Shown: piece by piece, positions 19,079-27,435 of the stretch
Layout: every line of letters starts with the position of its first letter
Position numbering within the stretch: position 1 is the first letter of the stretch
Assembly: GCF_000745455.1 (NCBI RefSeq)
Contig: NZ_JQJI01000008.1
Coordinates: forward strand, 21,663-85,662
Direction of reading: 5' to 3'
DNA from: Mesoaciditoga lauensis cd-1655R = DSM 25116
GTDB taxonomy: Bacteria > Thermotogota > Thermotogae > Mesoaciditogales > Mesoaciditogaceae
DNA length: 64,000 nucleotides
Notes under the pieces: model-generated
The model's input: the letters and a program-made list of their open reading frames with translations, nothing else
What the model was told of the DNA's origin: nothing
Databases searched by the model: none
Program-made: the position numbers and the translations under genes

Positions 19079-19111
19079 AAAAAAACCTCCTATCCAGATT
19101 TTGGGTAGGAG
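19079..19111 (-). terminator. Riboswitch terminator / RBS-sequestering hairpin
   Basis: On the minus strand CTCCTACCCA pairs with TGGATAGGAG, followed by G and seven T, right before the first codon. The left arm is shared with the 3' strand of the fluoride aptamer pseudoknot (ACTCC), so aptamer and hairpin exclude each other. The right arm contains the ribosome site AGGAGG, so both transcription and translation could be blocked. Confidence 0.8.
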
Positions 19112-19150
19112 TCATCGGCCTTCGAAGGCTTTACGGCGAACTCCACCGCC
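19105..19150 (-). promoter_or_regulatory. Fluoride riboswitch (crcB motif) of the membrane complex operon
   Basis: Reading the minus strand, the leader shows the crcB pattern: GGCGGTGGAGTTCGCC, a GTAAA joint, a hairpin GCCTTCGAAGGC, then CGATGACTCCTAC. Stem 1 is CGGCG/CGCCG. The pseudoknot pairs GGAGT (plus-strand positions 19140-19144) with ACTCC (19108-19112). It lines up with the known Thermotoga fluoride aptamer. The only odd base is GGTGG in place of the usual GATGG. Known crcB RNAs sit before crcB, mutS-like and formate-hydrogenlyase-like genes, so this context fits. Fluoride binding should favour expression by breaking the terminator. Confidence 0.85.
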
Positions 19151-19164
19151 GGTGTTTGTAAAGG

Positions 19165-19170
19165 ATTATA
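19165..19170 (-). promoter_or_regulatory. -10 element for the complex operon
   Basis: TATAAT on the minus strand, about 15 bp before the start of the riboswitch aptamer. No good -35 hexamer is visible 16-18 bp upstream, where the DNA is AT-rich. Confidence 0.5.
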
Positions 19171-19377
19171 CGGAAAGCAAGTTAATTAAAGATTATTAGA
19201 TATTAAACATTTGTTGTATGCGAATGAATTTTAGCTTCCCAAGAAAGCACTGCCAACAAAAATATATGGTTCTCATCAGTTTAGTGCGGGTAAAACATGC
19301 CGATTCTCTATTCTGTCTGTTGCTGTAGTTCTGAATAAAATCATTCCAAAATACCCTGTTGTCAAGTGAAAGAACAA

Positions 19378-19605
19378 GCATCCTCGAAGTACTTGTCAGA
19401 ACATATGAGCTCTCCATCTGGAAATTCACAAATATGAGGTTGAGAGGCACAGGACGTGCCGAGAAAGCGAAGCACTCACGGACGAGTGTCTGAGCGTGCC
19501 TCATATTTTGAATTGTAAGAGGGAAAAAAGAGCGAATCCGTTCTGACAAGTACTTCGAGAGTGAGGATTTAATTCTTGAAATTTCTGTCAGAACTTCAAA
19601 ACACA
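19378..19605 (+). repeat. Dispersed inverted-repeat element, family I, copy 3
   Basis: Copy between the complex operon and the coiled-coil gene, both of which are read from the minus strand. It begins at CCTCGAAGTACTTGTCAGAAC and ends near GTACTTCGAGAGTGAGGATTTAAT. The extreme left end is missing or diverged. Arms and central hairpins are nearly identical to copies 6 and 10. Confidence 0.85.
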
Positions 19606-19630
19606 CATTTTCCAGATGACGAAAATGCAT

Positions 19631-20602
19631 TCATAATTCTTCTATGACGAATTTCAAATTATCGCTCATTTCCTTTGCCAGCTTTGCAACATCTTCCCAC
19701 GTGTAAATTTTTGCTGGAAAAAAGAAATTCCATATCATCTTGAAAAACTCAATCACGCCTCCGAAAAAATTTTCATGAAGAATTTTAACTTGATTGACTT
19801 GTAAAACTGAGGTATTGGGTAATCCGGAAATTTGTGATATGGATTTAATGCTTTTGACGATTTCAGAAATATCTGACCACGAACGCTCTATTTCGCCGCT
19901 AAGGATATCAAGATGAGATAAAGTTTTCACGTCTTCAAGAAAGTTCCTTATGTCTTCTATTTCACTAAGTGCCATGTAAGCTTGATAATATACGGGTACA
20001 CTAAGGTGAATTATTTTGAAAAAGTACATGATGTTTTCTTCCAATTTCTTGCTTTTGAGGGGAAGCTGGGAGACGGTGTTTTTAAAATCAATCCATACCT
20101 TTATTCTTTCTTGGAGTATTTCAATTTGAGATCTGAGAGACTTTTGAACATCTGGATCACTGGAGTTTTTTAGTTTTTCTTTCAACTCCGCAAGTTGCCT
20201 CTCCAGTAAACGAACTTGATTTTCCGCTTGCGTGCTCTCTTTTGACGCTTGCTGAATGAGCTTTTCAAAGCCTTCCCTTATCGATGTGCTGTTTTCGTCT
20301 ATTTCTTTGTACTGCTGGTAAAGGGTTTGGAAGACATCTTTTGCCTCTTCAATTATCGTAGAAGTTGAAATGGGGTTTTCCCCGTTTCTTTTCTCATTTA
20401 TGGCTTTTTTTAACCTTTTGATCCCTTCAAGGCCTTTTTCAAGTCTTGCGTAAACGAAGCCGGCTCTGTAAGTTACTATGGAACTTGCCGTTTTTGTGGT
20501 TTGGAGTGCCAACATTTTCATGCTTATCTGTTGAGAAAAGGCTATACCTATAGTTAGAAAAAGCATTAAAAGCGTTGCAAACAACAAAGATCTTTTTTGC
20601 AC
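19631..20602 (-). CDS. Exported coiled-coil protein, unknown function
   Basis: A 323-residue protein with a signal peptide (LLFATLLMLFLTIGIAFSQ). A long heptad-rich, charged helical region follows, strongest around residues 105-165 (ENQVRLLERQLAELKEKLKN). No membrane helix is evident after the signal apart from a short aromatic stretch (FFKMIWNFFFPAK) near residue 290. GTG at 20602 has GGAGGG six to seven bases upstream. It lies between the two fluoride riboswitches but has no riboswitch of its own. Not recognised; probably extracytoplasmic and structural. Confidence 0.75.
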   Translation of the reverse strand: MQKRSLLFATLLMLFLTIGIAFSQQISMKMLALQTTKTASSIVTYRAGFVYARLEKGLEGIKRLKKAINEKRNGENPISTSTIIEEAKDVFQTLYQQYKEIDENSTSIREGFEKLIQQASKESTQAENQVRLLERQLAELKEKLKNSSDPDVQKSLRSQIEILQERIKVWIDFKNTVSQLPLKSKKLEENIMYFFKIIHLSVPVYYQAYMALSEIEDIRNFLEDVKTLSHLDILSGEIERSWSDISEIVKSIKSISQISGLPNTSVLQVNQVKILHENFFGGVIEFFKMIWNFFFPAKIYTWEDVAKLAKEMSDNLKFVIEEL

Positions 20603-21027
20603 TTAAAACCCTCCTTCCTTTTTCCATGGAAGAACGGAATTCATTTCGAGTTTTTCTTGGTAAGAGACGCACATGAATTCTGGAGAGTTAAACGGGCAAT
20701 TGAAGCACAAATTTAAAAGATGAAATGGTGGTTTTCGAGGAGTACTTCTATTTACAATTATAGATCAGCATGTAAAGGTTGTACAGTCCTCTCGCTATTA
20801 GTAGGTAACAAAGATAGAACCAACTTTCAATTTTCTTGGTAGTGGCATAGGTAAGTGTTTTTTGAATAATGCCATTCTTTCGTTATGAATGCCGCTTTAA
20901 GGGCGATCAATGCAATTAAAATGAAGCCTAACCAGGGCTGATTCACTCTTTTATTCGGAGCCAAAAACTCCAATTCAATGAGCTCATGTGCAAAAGCTAG
21001 CAGGGAAATGACATAAGAGTTCTCGTG
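20603..21027. other. Gene-free spacer with a possible family I relic
   Basis: About 425 bp without a credible gene. Around 20915-21000 the text CAGGGCTGATTCACTCTTTT and GAGCTCATGTGC resembles parts of the decayed copy near 47820, so it may be an eroded family I element. An open frame on the minus strand here runs through the riboswitch and is not coding. Confidence 0.4.
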
Positions 21028-21056
21028 TTGAATCCGCATTTCAAAAGTGGTAAAAT
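21028..21056 (+). promoter_or_regulatory. Promoter of the MutS-like pair
   Basis: TTGAAT at 21028-21033 and TAAAAT at 21051-21056 with 17 bp between them. The start site would fall at about 21063, exactly where the riboswitch aptamer begins. Confidence 0.7.
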
Positions 21057-21063
21057 GAGAGAA

Positions 21064-21109
21064 GGAGATGAAGCTCTCCTTTAATGCTGATAGCAGCTGA
21101 TGGCTTCTG
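21064..21109 (+). promoter_or_regulatory. Fluoride riboswitch (crcB motif) of the MutS-like pair
   Basis: Stem 1 is GGAGA/TCTCC (21064-21068 with 21075-21079) enclosing TGAAGC. A CTTTAA joint is followed by the TGCT/AGCA hairpin (21085-21095) and CTGATGGCTTCT. The pseudoknot pairs GAAGC (21070-21074) with GCTTC (21103-21107). Order, spacing and the GATG-type core agree with the fluoride aptamer consensus. crcB RNAs upstream of mutS-like genes are known, which supports the call. Confidence 0.9.
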
Positions 21110-21130
21110 AAAAGAATGCCATCATTTTTT
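21098..21130 (+). terminator. Riboswitch-controlled intrinsic terminator
   Basis: TGATGGC (21098-21104) and GCCATCA (21118-21124) form a 7-bp stem followed by six T. The left arm overlaps the 3' strand of the aptamer pseudoknot, so a folded aptamer prevents the terminator. This is the classic on-switch arrangement for fluoride. Confidence 0.88.
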
Positions 21131-21159
21131 ATGCGGTGGAAGAAAAAGGAGGCTTGACT

Positions 21160-22716
21160 TTGGCCTTTGAGAGCATTTTGTTTAAAACATTTAAAACCTC
21201 CCAGACAAACGGCAAATTGGAAATGCCAGACTTCTTTCATGATTTAAATATAGATCAGATCGTAAACTCGCTTGTGGGATTTAAGGGAGAATACAACTTG
21301 AGGGATTTTTTTTACATCATTCCAACAGATGTTGAAGAGATAAAATATCGCCAAGAGATCATGAAAGATCTGGAAAACAAGAACGTTTTCTCCGTAATAG
21401 ATGAATTTGCCATGAAGATGCGCAAAAGCCGCCTTTACAAATCTTACAGTGATAAACTGACTTTGAATTATCAAAAGGAAAGATGGTTTGTCGATGCGGT
21501 AGATGTTTACGTGAAAGCCGTAAAGGAATTGCTTGAAAGACTGGAAAATGTTGATTTGAAATCTCAAGGGCTTATCCAATTCAGAGAATATTTAGAATCT
21601 TATGTGAACTCAAACAAATTCATGGAACTCTTTTCACAAACGCAAGAAGTCCTTTCAAAGCTTTCCCGCATCAAATACACGCTTTTGATAAAAGAAAACA
21701 AAGTTAAAGTTCAGAAATACAATGGTGAAAAAGACTACGCGTCTGAAGTCCTGAAAACGTTTGAAAGATTTAAGCAAGGAGCCGTTAAAGATTACACAGT
21801 TGAATTCGATGAATCTATGGATATGAACGGTGTTGAAGAGAAAGTGCTGGACTTGGTGGCAAAGCTGTATGAGGAAGAATTTTCGGATTTGGAAAGATTT
21901 TACGGCGTAAATGCCTCTTACATCGATAAAACAATTTCAAGGTTTGATAGAGAAATTCAGTTCTACGTCACCTATTTAGAATACATAGAGCCATTGAAAA
22001 AAGGTGGACTAGATTTTTGTTATCCAGAGTTTACCACTTCAAAAGAGATATACGCAAAGGATGCTTTTGATTTGGCGCTGGCTTTCAAATTACACAGAGA
22101 GAGTTTAAGAGTGGTGAGCAACGATTTTTACTTGAATGATCCTGAAAGGATCATAGTCGTTACTGGTCCAAATCAAGGCGGAAAAACGACATTCGCACGC
22201 ATGTTTGGGCAAGTGCATTATCTTGCAAAGATGGGTTACCCCATACCTGCAAGTAAAGCGCGACTCTTTTTGTTCGACAACATATTTACCCATTTTGAAA
22301 AAGAGGAAAAGATAGGGAATCTCCGCGGAAAATTGGAAGACGATTTGATAAGAATAAGAAATATCTTGGATAAGGTCTCTAAAGATAGCATCGTAATAAT
22401 GAACGAGATCTTTTCTTCCACAACTCTTGAAGACGCGAAATTTTTAGCCAAAAAAGTCATGGAAGAGATAATGAAAAAGGATTCCATCGCCCTATTGGTC
22501 ACCTTTATGTACGAGTTATCTGAATTGAATGAAAAAACGGTTAGTATGGTGAGCACCGTTTCTGAAACAAATCCAGAGATGAGAACGTACAAGATTTTAA
22601 GAAGACCATCGGACGGACTTTCATATGCCGTTTCATTGGCAAAAAAATACGGCCTCACTTACGAGCAGTTGAAAAAGAGGGTGAAAGATGAAAGTTTTTC
22701 TGATGCACGAAGATAA
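21160..22716 (+). CDS. MutS-like ATPase, first of pair
   Basis: A 518-residue protein with the MutS clamp/lever region and ATPase domain but no mismatch-recognition domain I. Walker A is VTGPNQGGKTTFARM, and Walker B ends IVIMNEIFSSTTLEDA. TTG at 21160 gives the family-like start MAFESILFKTFK and has AGGAGG 7 bp upstream; the more distal ATG at 21100 lies inside the riboswitch and is rejected. Its last 29 bp overlap the next gene. Related MutS-like proteins are known fluoride riboswitch targets, but their role is unclear; no MutL is nearby. Confidence 0.88.
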   Translation: MAFESILFKTFKTSQTNGKLEMPDFFHDLNIDQIVNSLVGFKGEYNLRDFFYIIPTDVEEIKYRQEIMKDLENKNVFSVIDEFAMKMRKSRLYKSYSDKLTLNYQKERWFVDAVDVYVKAVKELLERLENVDLKSQGLIQFREYLESYVNSNKFMELFSQTQEVLSKLSRIKYTLLIKENKVKVQKYNGEKDYASEVLKTFERFKQGAVKDYTVEFDESMDMNGVEEKVLDLVAKLYEEEFSDLERFYGVNASYIDKTISRFDREIQFYVTYLEYIEPLKKGGLDFCYPEFTTSKEIYAKDAFDLALAFKLHRESLRVVSNDFYLNDPERIIVVTGPNQGGKTTFARMFGQVHYLAKMGYPIPASKARLFLFDNIFTHFEKEEKIGNLRGKLEDDLIRIRNILDKVSKDSIVIMNEIFSSTTLEDAKFLAKKVMEEIMKKDSIALLVTFMYELSELNEKTVSMVSTVSETNPEMRTYKILRRPSDGLSYAVSLAKKYGLTYEQLKKRVKDESFSDARR

Positions 22717-24178
22717 GGATTTTGATTTACAAAGGAAAATGCCTCAATGGAAAGAAGTCGTTCAAGATCTAGAGTTAAACGTTCTTTTTGATGCAATGGC
22801 AAAAGAAGATGATTTCTTTAGGGAAGTTTCAGAAGCAGCCATCCTTTCTCCGTTATCAGATGTTAAAAGCATCTTGTACCGACAGGAAATTTTAAAAGAT
22901 TGTTTGGCCAATCCTTCTTTAATAAAGGAAATGTACGATATATCTTTGGAGTCTTTTGATGTTGAGAAAAACACCTTCTTCGGTTTTTTCAGCAGGTATC
23001 CTATTGGCATGCTTGACAGTTCTGTAAAAGCCATGACAATGCTCGTTAAGACGCTTAAAAAACTCCGAAATATCGCAGATGAAAAATCTGGAAAATTCCA
23101 TTCTAAAGGCTTCAAAAGATTCTTTAACATGGTAAAGAATGAACTGAGTGATGAGTATTTTGAAGAAGTTGAGAAGCATCTGGAAACTTTGGAATTCAAA
23201 AATGGCATGTTGATAAGCGCTGACCTTGGAATGGGAAACAAAGGAGTAAATTACACCTTACGTAAGCCAAACGAAGAGAAAAAACGATGGATTTCTAAGA
23301 TCTTTTCAAAGAGAGAGGAAGAATTCACCTTCCGCATAGCTGAAAGAGATCAAAATGGTGCAAAAGCTTTATCTAATCTAAAAGAAAGAGGAATAAATTC
23401 CGTTGCAAATGCGCTTACTCAATCCGTCGATCACATTCTTAGTTTTTTCACCGTCTTGAAAACTGAACTTGCTTTTTATTTGGCCGCGATGAACCTTTAT
23501 GACTCTTTAGAAAGGTTGGGGGAGCCTTTATCTTTTCCGGTACCACATGATATTGGAACCTCGATACATGAATTCAAATGTTTGTACGATCCTTCTCTGG
23601 CGCTAACCCTAAACAAGAAAGTTATTGGAAATGACCTAAAGGCAAATGGTAAAAATCTCTTTGTGATAACAGGCGCCAACAGGGGAGGAAAATCCACGTT
23701 TTTAAGAAGCATCGGAATTGCACAGTTGATGATGCAGAGCGGTATTTTTGCTCCCGCAGAACATTTCTCTTCAAGCATATCGAAAAAGATCTTCACCCAT
23801 TACAAAAGGAAAGAAGATGAAAAGATGGAGAGCGGAAAATTCGATGAGGAGTTGAGGAGAATGAATAAAATAGCCACCGATCTCGTGCCGCATTCAATGG
23901 TTCTATTCAACGAATCGTTTTCCGCAACGAATGAAATAGAAGGCTCTGAAATAGCAAAGGAAGTTGTTTTGGCCCTTAAAGAGAAAGACGTTGAAGTGTT
24001 TTTCGTCACTCACATGTACGAATTCGCTCATTCCATGTATGAAAAGCATTTTGATGATGCTATCTTCTTGGTAGCCGAACGTTTAGAAGACGGCAACCGC
24101 ACTTTCAAAATAAAAGAAGGAAAGCCTTTGCAAACAAGCTTTGGTATCGATCTGTACGAGCGTTTATTCGAAAAATGA
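22688..24178 (+). CDS. MutS-like ATPase, second of pair
   Basis: A 496-residue companion of the upstream gene with the same layout: helical N-terminal lever region, then the ABC-type ATPase domain. Walker A is VITGANRGGKSTFLRSIG; Walker B region is SMVLFNESFSATNEIEGSEIA, followed by FFVTHMYEF as the His switch. It also lacks the DNA mismatch-binding domain. Start ATG overlaps the end of the first gene by 29 bp, so the two products are probably made together and may form a heterodimer. Confidence 0.88.
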   Translation: MKVFLMHEDKDFDLQRKMPQWKEVVQDLELNVLFDAMAKEDDFFREVSEAAILSPLSDVKSILYRQEILKDCLANPSLIKEMYDISLESFDVEKNTFFGFFSRYPIGMLDSSVKAMTMLVKTLKKLRNIADEKSGKFHSKGFKRFFNMVKNELSDEYFEEVEKHLETLEFKNGMLISADLGMGNKGVNYTLRKPNEEKKRWISKIFSKREEEFTFRIAERDQNGAKALSNLKERGINSVANALTQSVDHILSFFTVLKTELAFYLAAMNLYDSLERLGEPLSFPVPHDIGTSIHEFKCLYDPSLALTLNKKVIGNDLKANGKNLFVITGANRGGKSTFLRSIGIAQLMMQSGIFAPAEHFSSSISKKIFTHYKRKEDEKMESGKFDEELRRMNKIATDLVPHSMVLFNESFSATNEIEGSEIAKEVVLALKEKDVEVFFVTHMYEFAHSMYEKHFDDAIFLVAERLEDGNRTFKIKEGKPLQTSFGIDLYERLFEK

Positions 24179-24194
24179 ACATCAATTCTACTTG

Positions 24195-24370
24195 TGTTCG
24201 AACATTGCAGAAGGCGTTACAAAGAGAACCTGTGAGCAGAATTTGAACGCAGCGCTTTTTGATTTAAAACCCGCTTTCCAAGCGGCCAAGGCAATTTCTT
24301 CGAAGTCCTGTCAGAACGAATTCGCTCTGACAAGTACTTTGAGGGGAGATTTAATTTCTTTTTGTTTGGC
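24195..24370 (-). repeat. Family I element, copy 4 (internal deletion)
   Basis: Contains the outer parts of the element (CGAAGTCCTGTCAGAACGAA and GACAAGTACTTTGAGG) joined directly, with the central inverted-repeat arms and hairpins missing. Its left flank matches in reverse the right-hand extension of copy 6 (CCGCTTGGAAAGCGGG region). It looks like an internal deletion derivative, as is common among non-autonomous elements. Confidence 0.65.
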
Positions 24371-24476
24371 TTTGCGCTTTGTAGTTGCTTTTCACACATG
24401 TTTAGTCTCATTTTAGTTTATTCGATTATTTGCAATGCTTAAGGCATTAACAACACTGACACACAGGATAAAAATT

Positions 24477-25328
24477 CTACCGTGATATGTCGCGGTGTGA
24501 CACGTTAACAGGAAGCTTGTCTTTAAGTATTTCGCCCAATTTCTGAGCGATGTAAACAGATCTGTGTTTTCCACCCGTGCACCCCACTGAGACGTAAAGG
24601 ATGTCTTTTGCCTCTTTTGAATAGTTGTCTATGACGAATTCCAACACCTTTGCAAGCCTTGATACGTACTCTTTTACAACTTCAAATTGCTCGAAGTATT
24701 TGATCACTTCTTTTTCCACGCCGGTTTTATCCTTCAATTCTTCCACGTAATAGGGATTCGGCAAAAATCTTGCATCGAATATGAAGTCAGAACTTACCGG
24801 TATTCCGTACTTGAAACCAAAAGATTCTATGAACAGTTTCATCGAGCGGTTTAAATTTCCCTCGATGAATTCCACAATGCGGCGTCGCAACTCGTGTGAA
24901 TTCATAAGAGAAGTGTCCAAAACGTAATTCGACATCTCTTTCACTTTTGAAAGCATTTCTCTTTCTTTTCGTATGAGATCTTTCAGAGGAGTTTTACCAT
25001 CTGAAAGTGGGTGCTTGCGGCGGGTGAGGCTGTACCTGTTGATAAGCACATCGTCTTTCGCATCCAAAAAGATGATCTTGACTTTCAAGCCCATATTTTT
25101 CAGCTTTTCTACGACTTTTTCTATGTCACCAAAATATTCACCACTTCTCACATCTATAACGGCGGCTATTCTTTTATCCTCAACGGAGGGATGTTTCATT
25201 ATGGACACCATGTTTAAGAGTAGATCTGGAGGAATGTTGTCCATGCAAAAATAGCCCATATCTTCCAAAACACCTAATGCGGTTGATTTTCCAGCACCTG
25301 ACAGGCCAGAAACTATGACCATTTCCAT
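24477..25328 (-). CDS. rapZ: RapZ/YvcJ family nucleotide-binding RNase adapter
   Basis: P-loop protein of 283 residues. Walker A is SGLSGAGKST at residues 7-16, and the conserved C-terminal block is VGCTGGKHRSVYIAQKL followed by VSHRDISR. In enterobacteria RapZ controls GlmS synthesis by guiding RNase E; in Gram-positives the YvcJ protein binds GTP and affects other processes. Which role applies is unknown. The ATG at 25328 has AGGAGG seven bases upstream. Single gene. Confidence 0.93.
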   Translation of the reverse strand: MEMVIVSGLSGAGKSTALGVLEDMGYFCMDNIPPDLLLNMVSIMKHPSVEDKRIAAVIDVRSGEYFGDIEKVVEKLKNMGLKVKIIFLDAKDDVLINRYSLTRRKHPLSDGKTPLKDLIRKEREMLSKVKEMSNYVLDTSLMNSHELRRRIVEFIEGNLNRSMKLFIESFGFKYGIPVSSDFIFDARFLPNPYYVEELKDKTGVEKEVIKYFEQFEVVKEYVSRLAKVLEFVIDNYSKEAKDILYVSVGCTGGKHRSVYIAQKLGEILKDKLPVNVSHRDISR

Positions 25329-25369
25329 TCGAAATCCTCCTGTTTTAAAACGTCGCTTGTTTCATTCTA

Positions 25370-26521
25370 TCATTTTTCGAATATGGCTCTCACACGTATA
25401 TAATAGTCTGTCGAGCGGAAAGTGTTTTTCGCCTTTTTGTTTGTAAACATGGAAAGTGCCGCTTTAAAAAGAGTTTCAACATTCGTATGTGGGAATTCTA
25501 AGTTGGCTTTTACCCAGACGAGGGACTTTTCGTTATCAATAGGGGTGATCTTCCATATCTTGCATGGAATATCCCCTTTTACTTTGTACGAAGGTGCTTT
25601 TGGCATTACGAATTTCAATCCGTCTATTTCCAACCCGTTGTAAACTGACGCAAGACGATTTTCTATTATAGCGGTTGCCACGTTGGAAGAATACTCGTAT
25701 TTCACCTTAAAATAATCTGGGAGAAGAACGTTCACTTTTACGTTGGTACCATCAACGTTAACGAGCAAAAAGTGGTAGTATCCACCGCTTGCCGGATCGC
25801 CATCTAACGGAGCACCGCTTCCGCCTGTTATAACGTAATCTATGCCATTTTCACGCTTTTGCCAAAAGAAATGTTCGTGACCTTGAAAAATGACGCGAAC
25901 GTTATGGTATTTCGAATTGAATTTTTCTATAAAACTTTTCACATCTTTCGCCATTTTTTTGTCGCGCCACGCCGTTTTGTTTCCTTTTTCCACCAGCGGT
26001 TTGTGCATGAAGAAGAAGACGTTTTGTGCGGATGTGGCGTGAGCAAGATCCGATTTCAACCACTCAAATTGTTGTTGGGTAAAACTTCCATTTGGAAAAT
26101 TGACGTTGGTGTCCAGGATCACAAAATGATTGTTGGAATAATCGAATGAATAATACAACGGCTTTTTAAGAAGTTCTATGTAATCACGTTGACCACCCAC
26201 GCCGGCAACTTCGTGGTTTCCAACAACCGGATAAAAAGGAATGGTAAAGGCTTTTATGACGTTTAAAAATTCTTCGTATTCTTCTTTTGTCCTCTGAGCA
26301 TTCGCCCCATATCCATACACGAAATCTCCCACTCCAACGACAAACGCTGGGTGTATCCACTCGATTTCTTGAACTATCTCTTTGAATACCCTCGGCTGGG
26401 CGTCCTGATTGTTAAAAGGCCTGTTATCTCCAAAAACGGCAAAACGAAATGATTGAGAAAATCCAACACTTAAAAAGAGCGTTAGGGCGATCACAACCCA
26501 AATTATCTTGGATATCTTCAT
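25370..26521 (-). CDS. Exported calcineurin-like phosphoesterase
   Basis: A 383-residue protein with an N-terminal signal peptide (IIWVVIALTLFLSVGFSQ) and a metallophosphoesterase domain. Metal-ligand motifs are FGDNRP, VGDFVYG, VVGNHE, IFQGHEHFFW; the usual first motif D-x-H is changed to G-D-N, a variant seen in exported phosphatases of this type. Substrate unknown. ATG at 26521 is used because GAGGGGGA lies five bases before it. It follows a strong terminator, so it probably has its own promoter. Confidence 0.85.
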   Translation of the reverse strand: MKISKIIWVVIALTLFLSVGFSQSFRFAVFGDNRPFNNQDAQPRVFKEIVQEIEWIHPAFVVGVGDFVYGYGANAQRTKEEYEEFLNVIKAFTIPFYPVVGNHEVAGVGGQRDYIELLKKPLYYSFDYSNNHFVILDTNVNFPNGSFTQQQFEWLKSDLAHATSAQNVFFFMHKPLVEKGNKTAWRDKKMAKDVKSFIEKFNSKYHNVRVIFQGHEHFFWQKRENGIDYVITGGSGAPLDGDPASGGYYHFLLVNVDGTNVKVNVLLPDYFKVKYEYSSNVATAIIENRLASVYNGLEIDGLKFVMPKAPSYKVKGDIPCKIWKITPIDNEKSLVWVKANLEFPHTNVETLFKAALSMFTNKKAKNTFRSTDYYIRVRAIFEK

Positions 26522-26548
26522 TCTTGTCCCCCTCTTCAATAAGGATGA

Positions 26549-26586
26549 AAAAAGACCACACTTTCAATTTAAGTGTAGTCTTTTAA
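26549..26586 (-). terminator. Terminator after the sugar ABC operon
   Basis: AAAAGACTACACTT pairs with AAGTGTGGTCTTTT (one G-U pair) around a short loop, followed by T residues on the minus strand. It lies 20 bp after the last permease gene. Confidence 0.85.
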
Positions 26587-26604
26587 AGTGAAGTTGTCAA
26601 ATCT

Positions 26605-27435
26605 TTAGTACTTTACTCCCCCAGCTGTAAGTCCCCTAACAAAGAATCTTTGCATGAAGATGAAAGCTATTATCAAAGGTAGGCTTGCCAGTATCATACC
26701 GGCGGCGGTGTACTTGAAATTCGTTTGGAAGGTGCTGTTCAAGTACATCAAGGCGACTGTAAGAGGATACTTGTTCGAATCGCTCAAAACTATCAACGGC
26801 CACAAGAATATGTCCCACCAGGTTATCGCCTGGAGTATGGCAAATGCGGATATCGTTGGCGTTATAAGTGGCGTCATTATCCTGAACCATATGTAGAATT
26901 CTCCGGCACCATCTATTCTGGCAGCGTCTTCAAAATCTTTTGGTATTCCCAAATAGGCCTGTCTGAAAAGAAACACCCCAAAAGCACTTACGGCCAAAGG
27001 TAAGATTACGCCAGTATAGGTGTTGAGGAGATGCATGTTCTTAAGCGTCAAGTAATTGACTATAAGACCACCTTGAAATGGTAGCATCAACGGCAAAAGC
27101 ATTACGTAAAACACTATCTTCTTTCCGTAAAAATCGAAGCGTGCCAAAGGGTAAGCGGCCAAGGCGGCCAGGAATACGTTTACAAGAACTCCCACGACGG
27201 TTAGAAGAATGGAATTAAGATAGAATTTGACAAGCCCAAGTTGGCTCCACACCACCGCGTAATTTTTAAACGTTACGGGATGAGGGATCAAATCTGGCGG
27301 AAATTTATACACGTTCGACGACACTTCTACAGAAGTTTTGAACGTCCAATAATATGGAAAGGTGGTTATCACGGCGAAGAACGTCATCAAGATTAAAACG
27401 TATATCAAATTTCTTCTTTTTTTGGAATTAACCAT
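26605..27435 (-). CDS. Sugar ABC transporter permease, MalG type
   Basis: Inner-membrane permease of 276 residues with six helices. The cytoplasmic EAA loop is seen as EDAARIDGAGEFYIWFRIMTPL, the site that docks the ATPase. It is the second permease of a carbohydrate uptake-1 (CUT1) system. It overlaps the MalF-type gene by 8 bp. No ATP-binding protein gene is present in this operon, so a shared MsmK-like ATPase elsewhere probably powers it. Confidence 0.92.
   Translation of the reverse strand: MVNSKKRRNLIYVLILMTFFAVITTFPYYWTFKTSVEVSSNVYKFPPDLIPHPVTFKNYAVVWSQLGLVKFYLNSILLTVVGVLVNVFLAALAAYPLARFDFYGKKIVFYVMLLPLMLPFQGGLIVNYLTLKNMHLLNTYTGVILPLAVSAFGVFLFRQAYLGIPKDFEDAARIDGAGEFYIWFRIMTPLITPTISAFAILQAITWWDIFLWPLIVLSDSNKYPLTVALMYLNSTFQTNFKYTAAGMILASLPLIIAFIFMQRFFVRGLTAGGVKY

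Noticed and set aside
21100..21159. ATG at 21100 as start of the first MutS-like gene
   Set aside because: It lies inside the aptamer and terminator. TTG at 21160 has a well-spaced AGGAGG and gives the usual N-terminus.
20827..21240. 137-codon frame on the minus strand
   Set aside because: Lies across the promoter, fluoride aptamer and terminator and the start of the MutS-like gene; no family.
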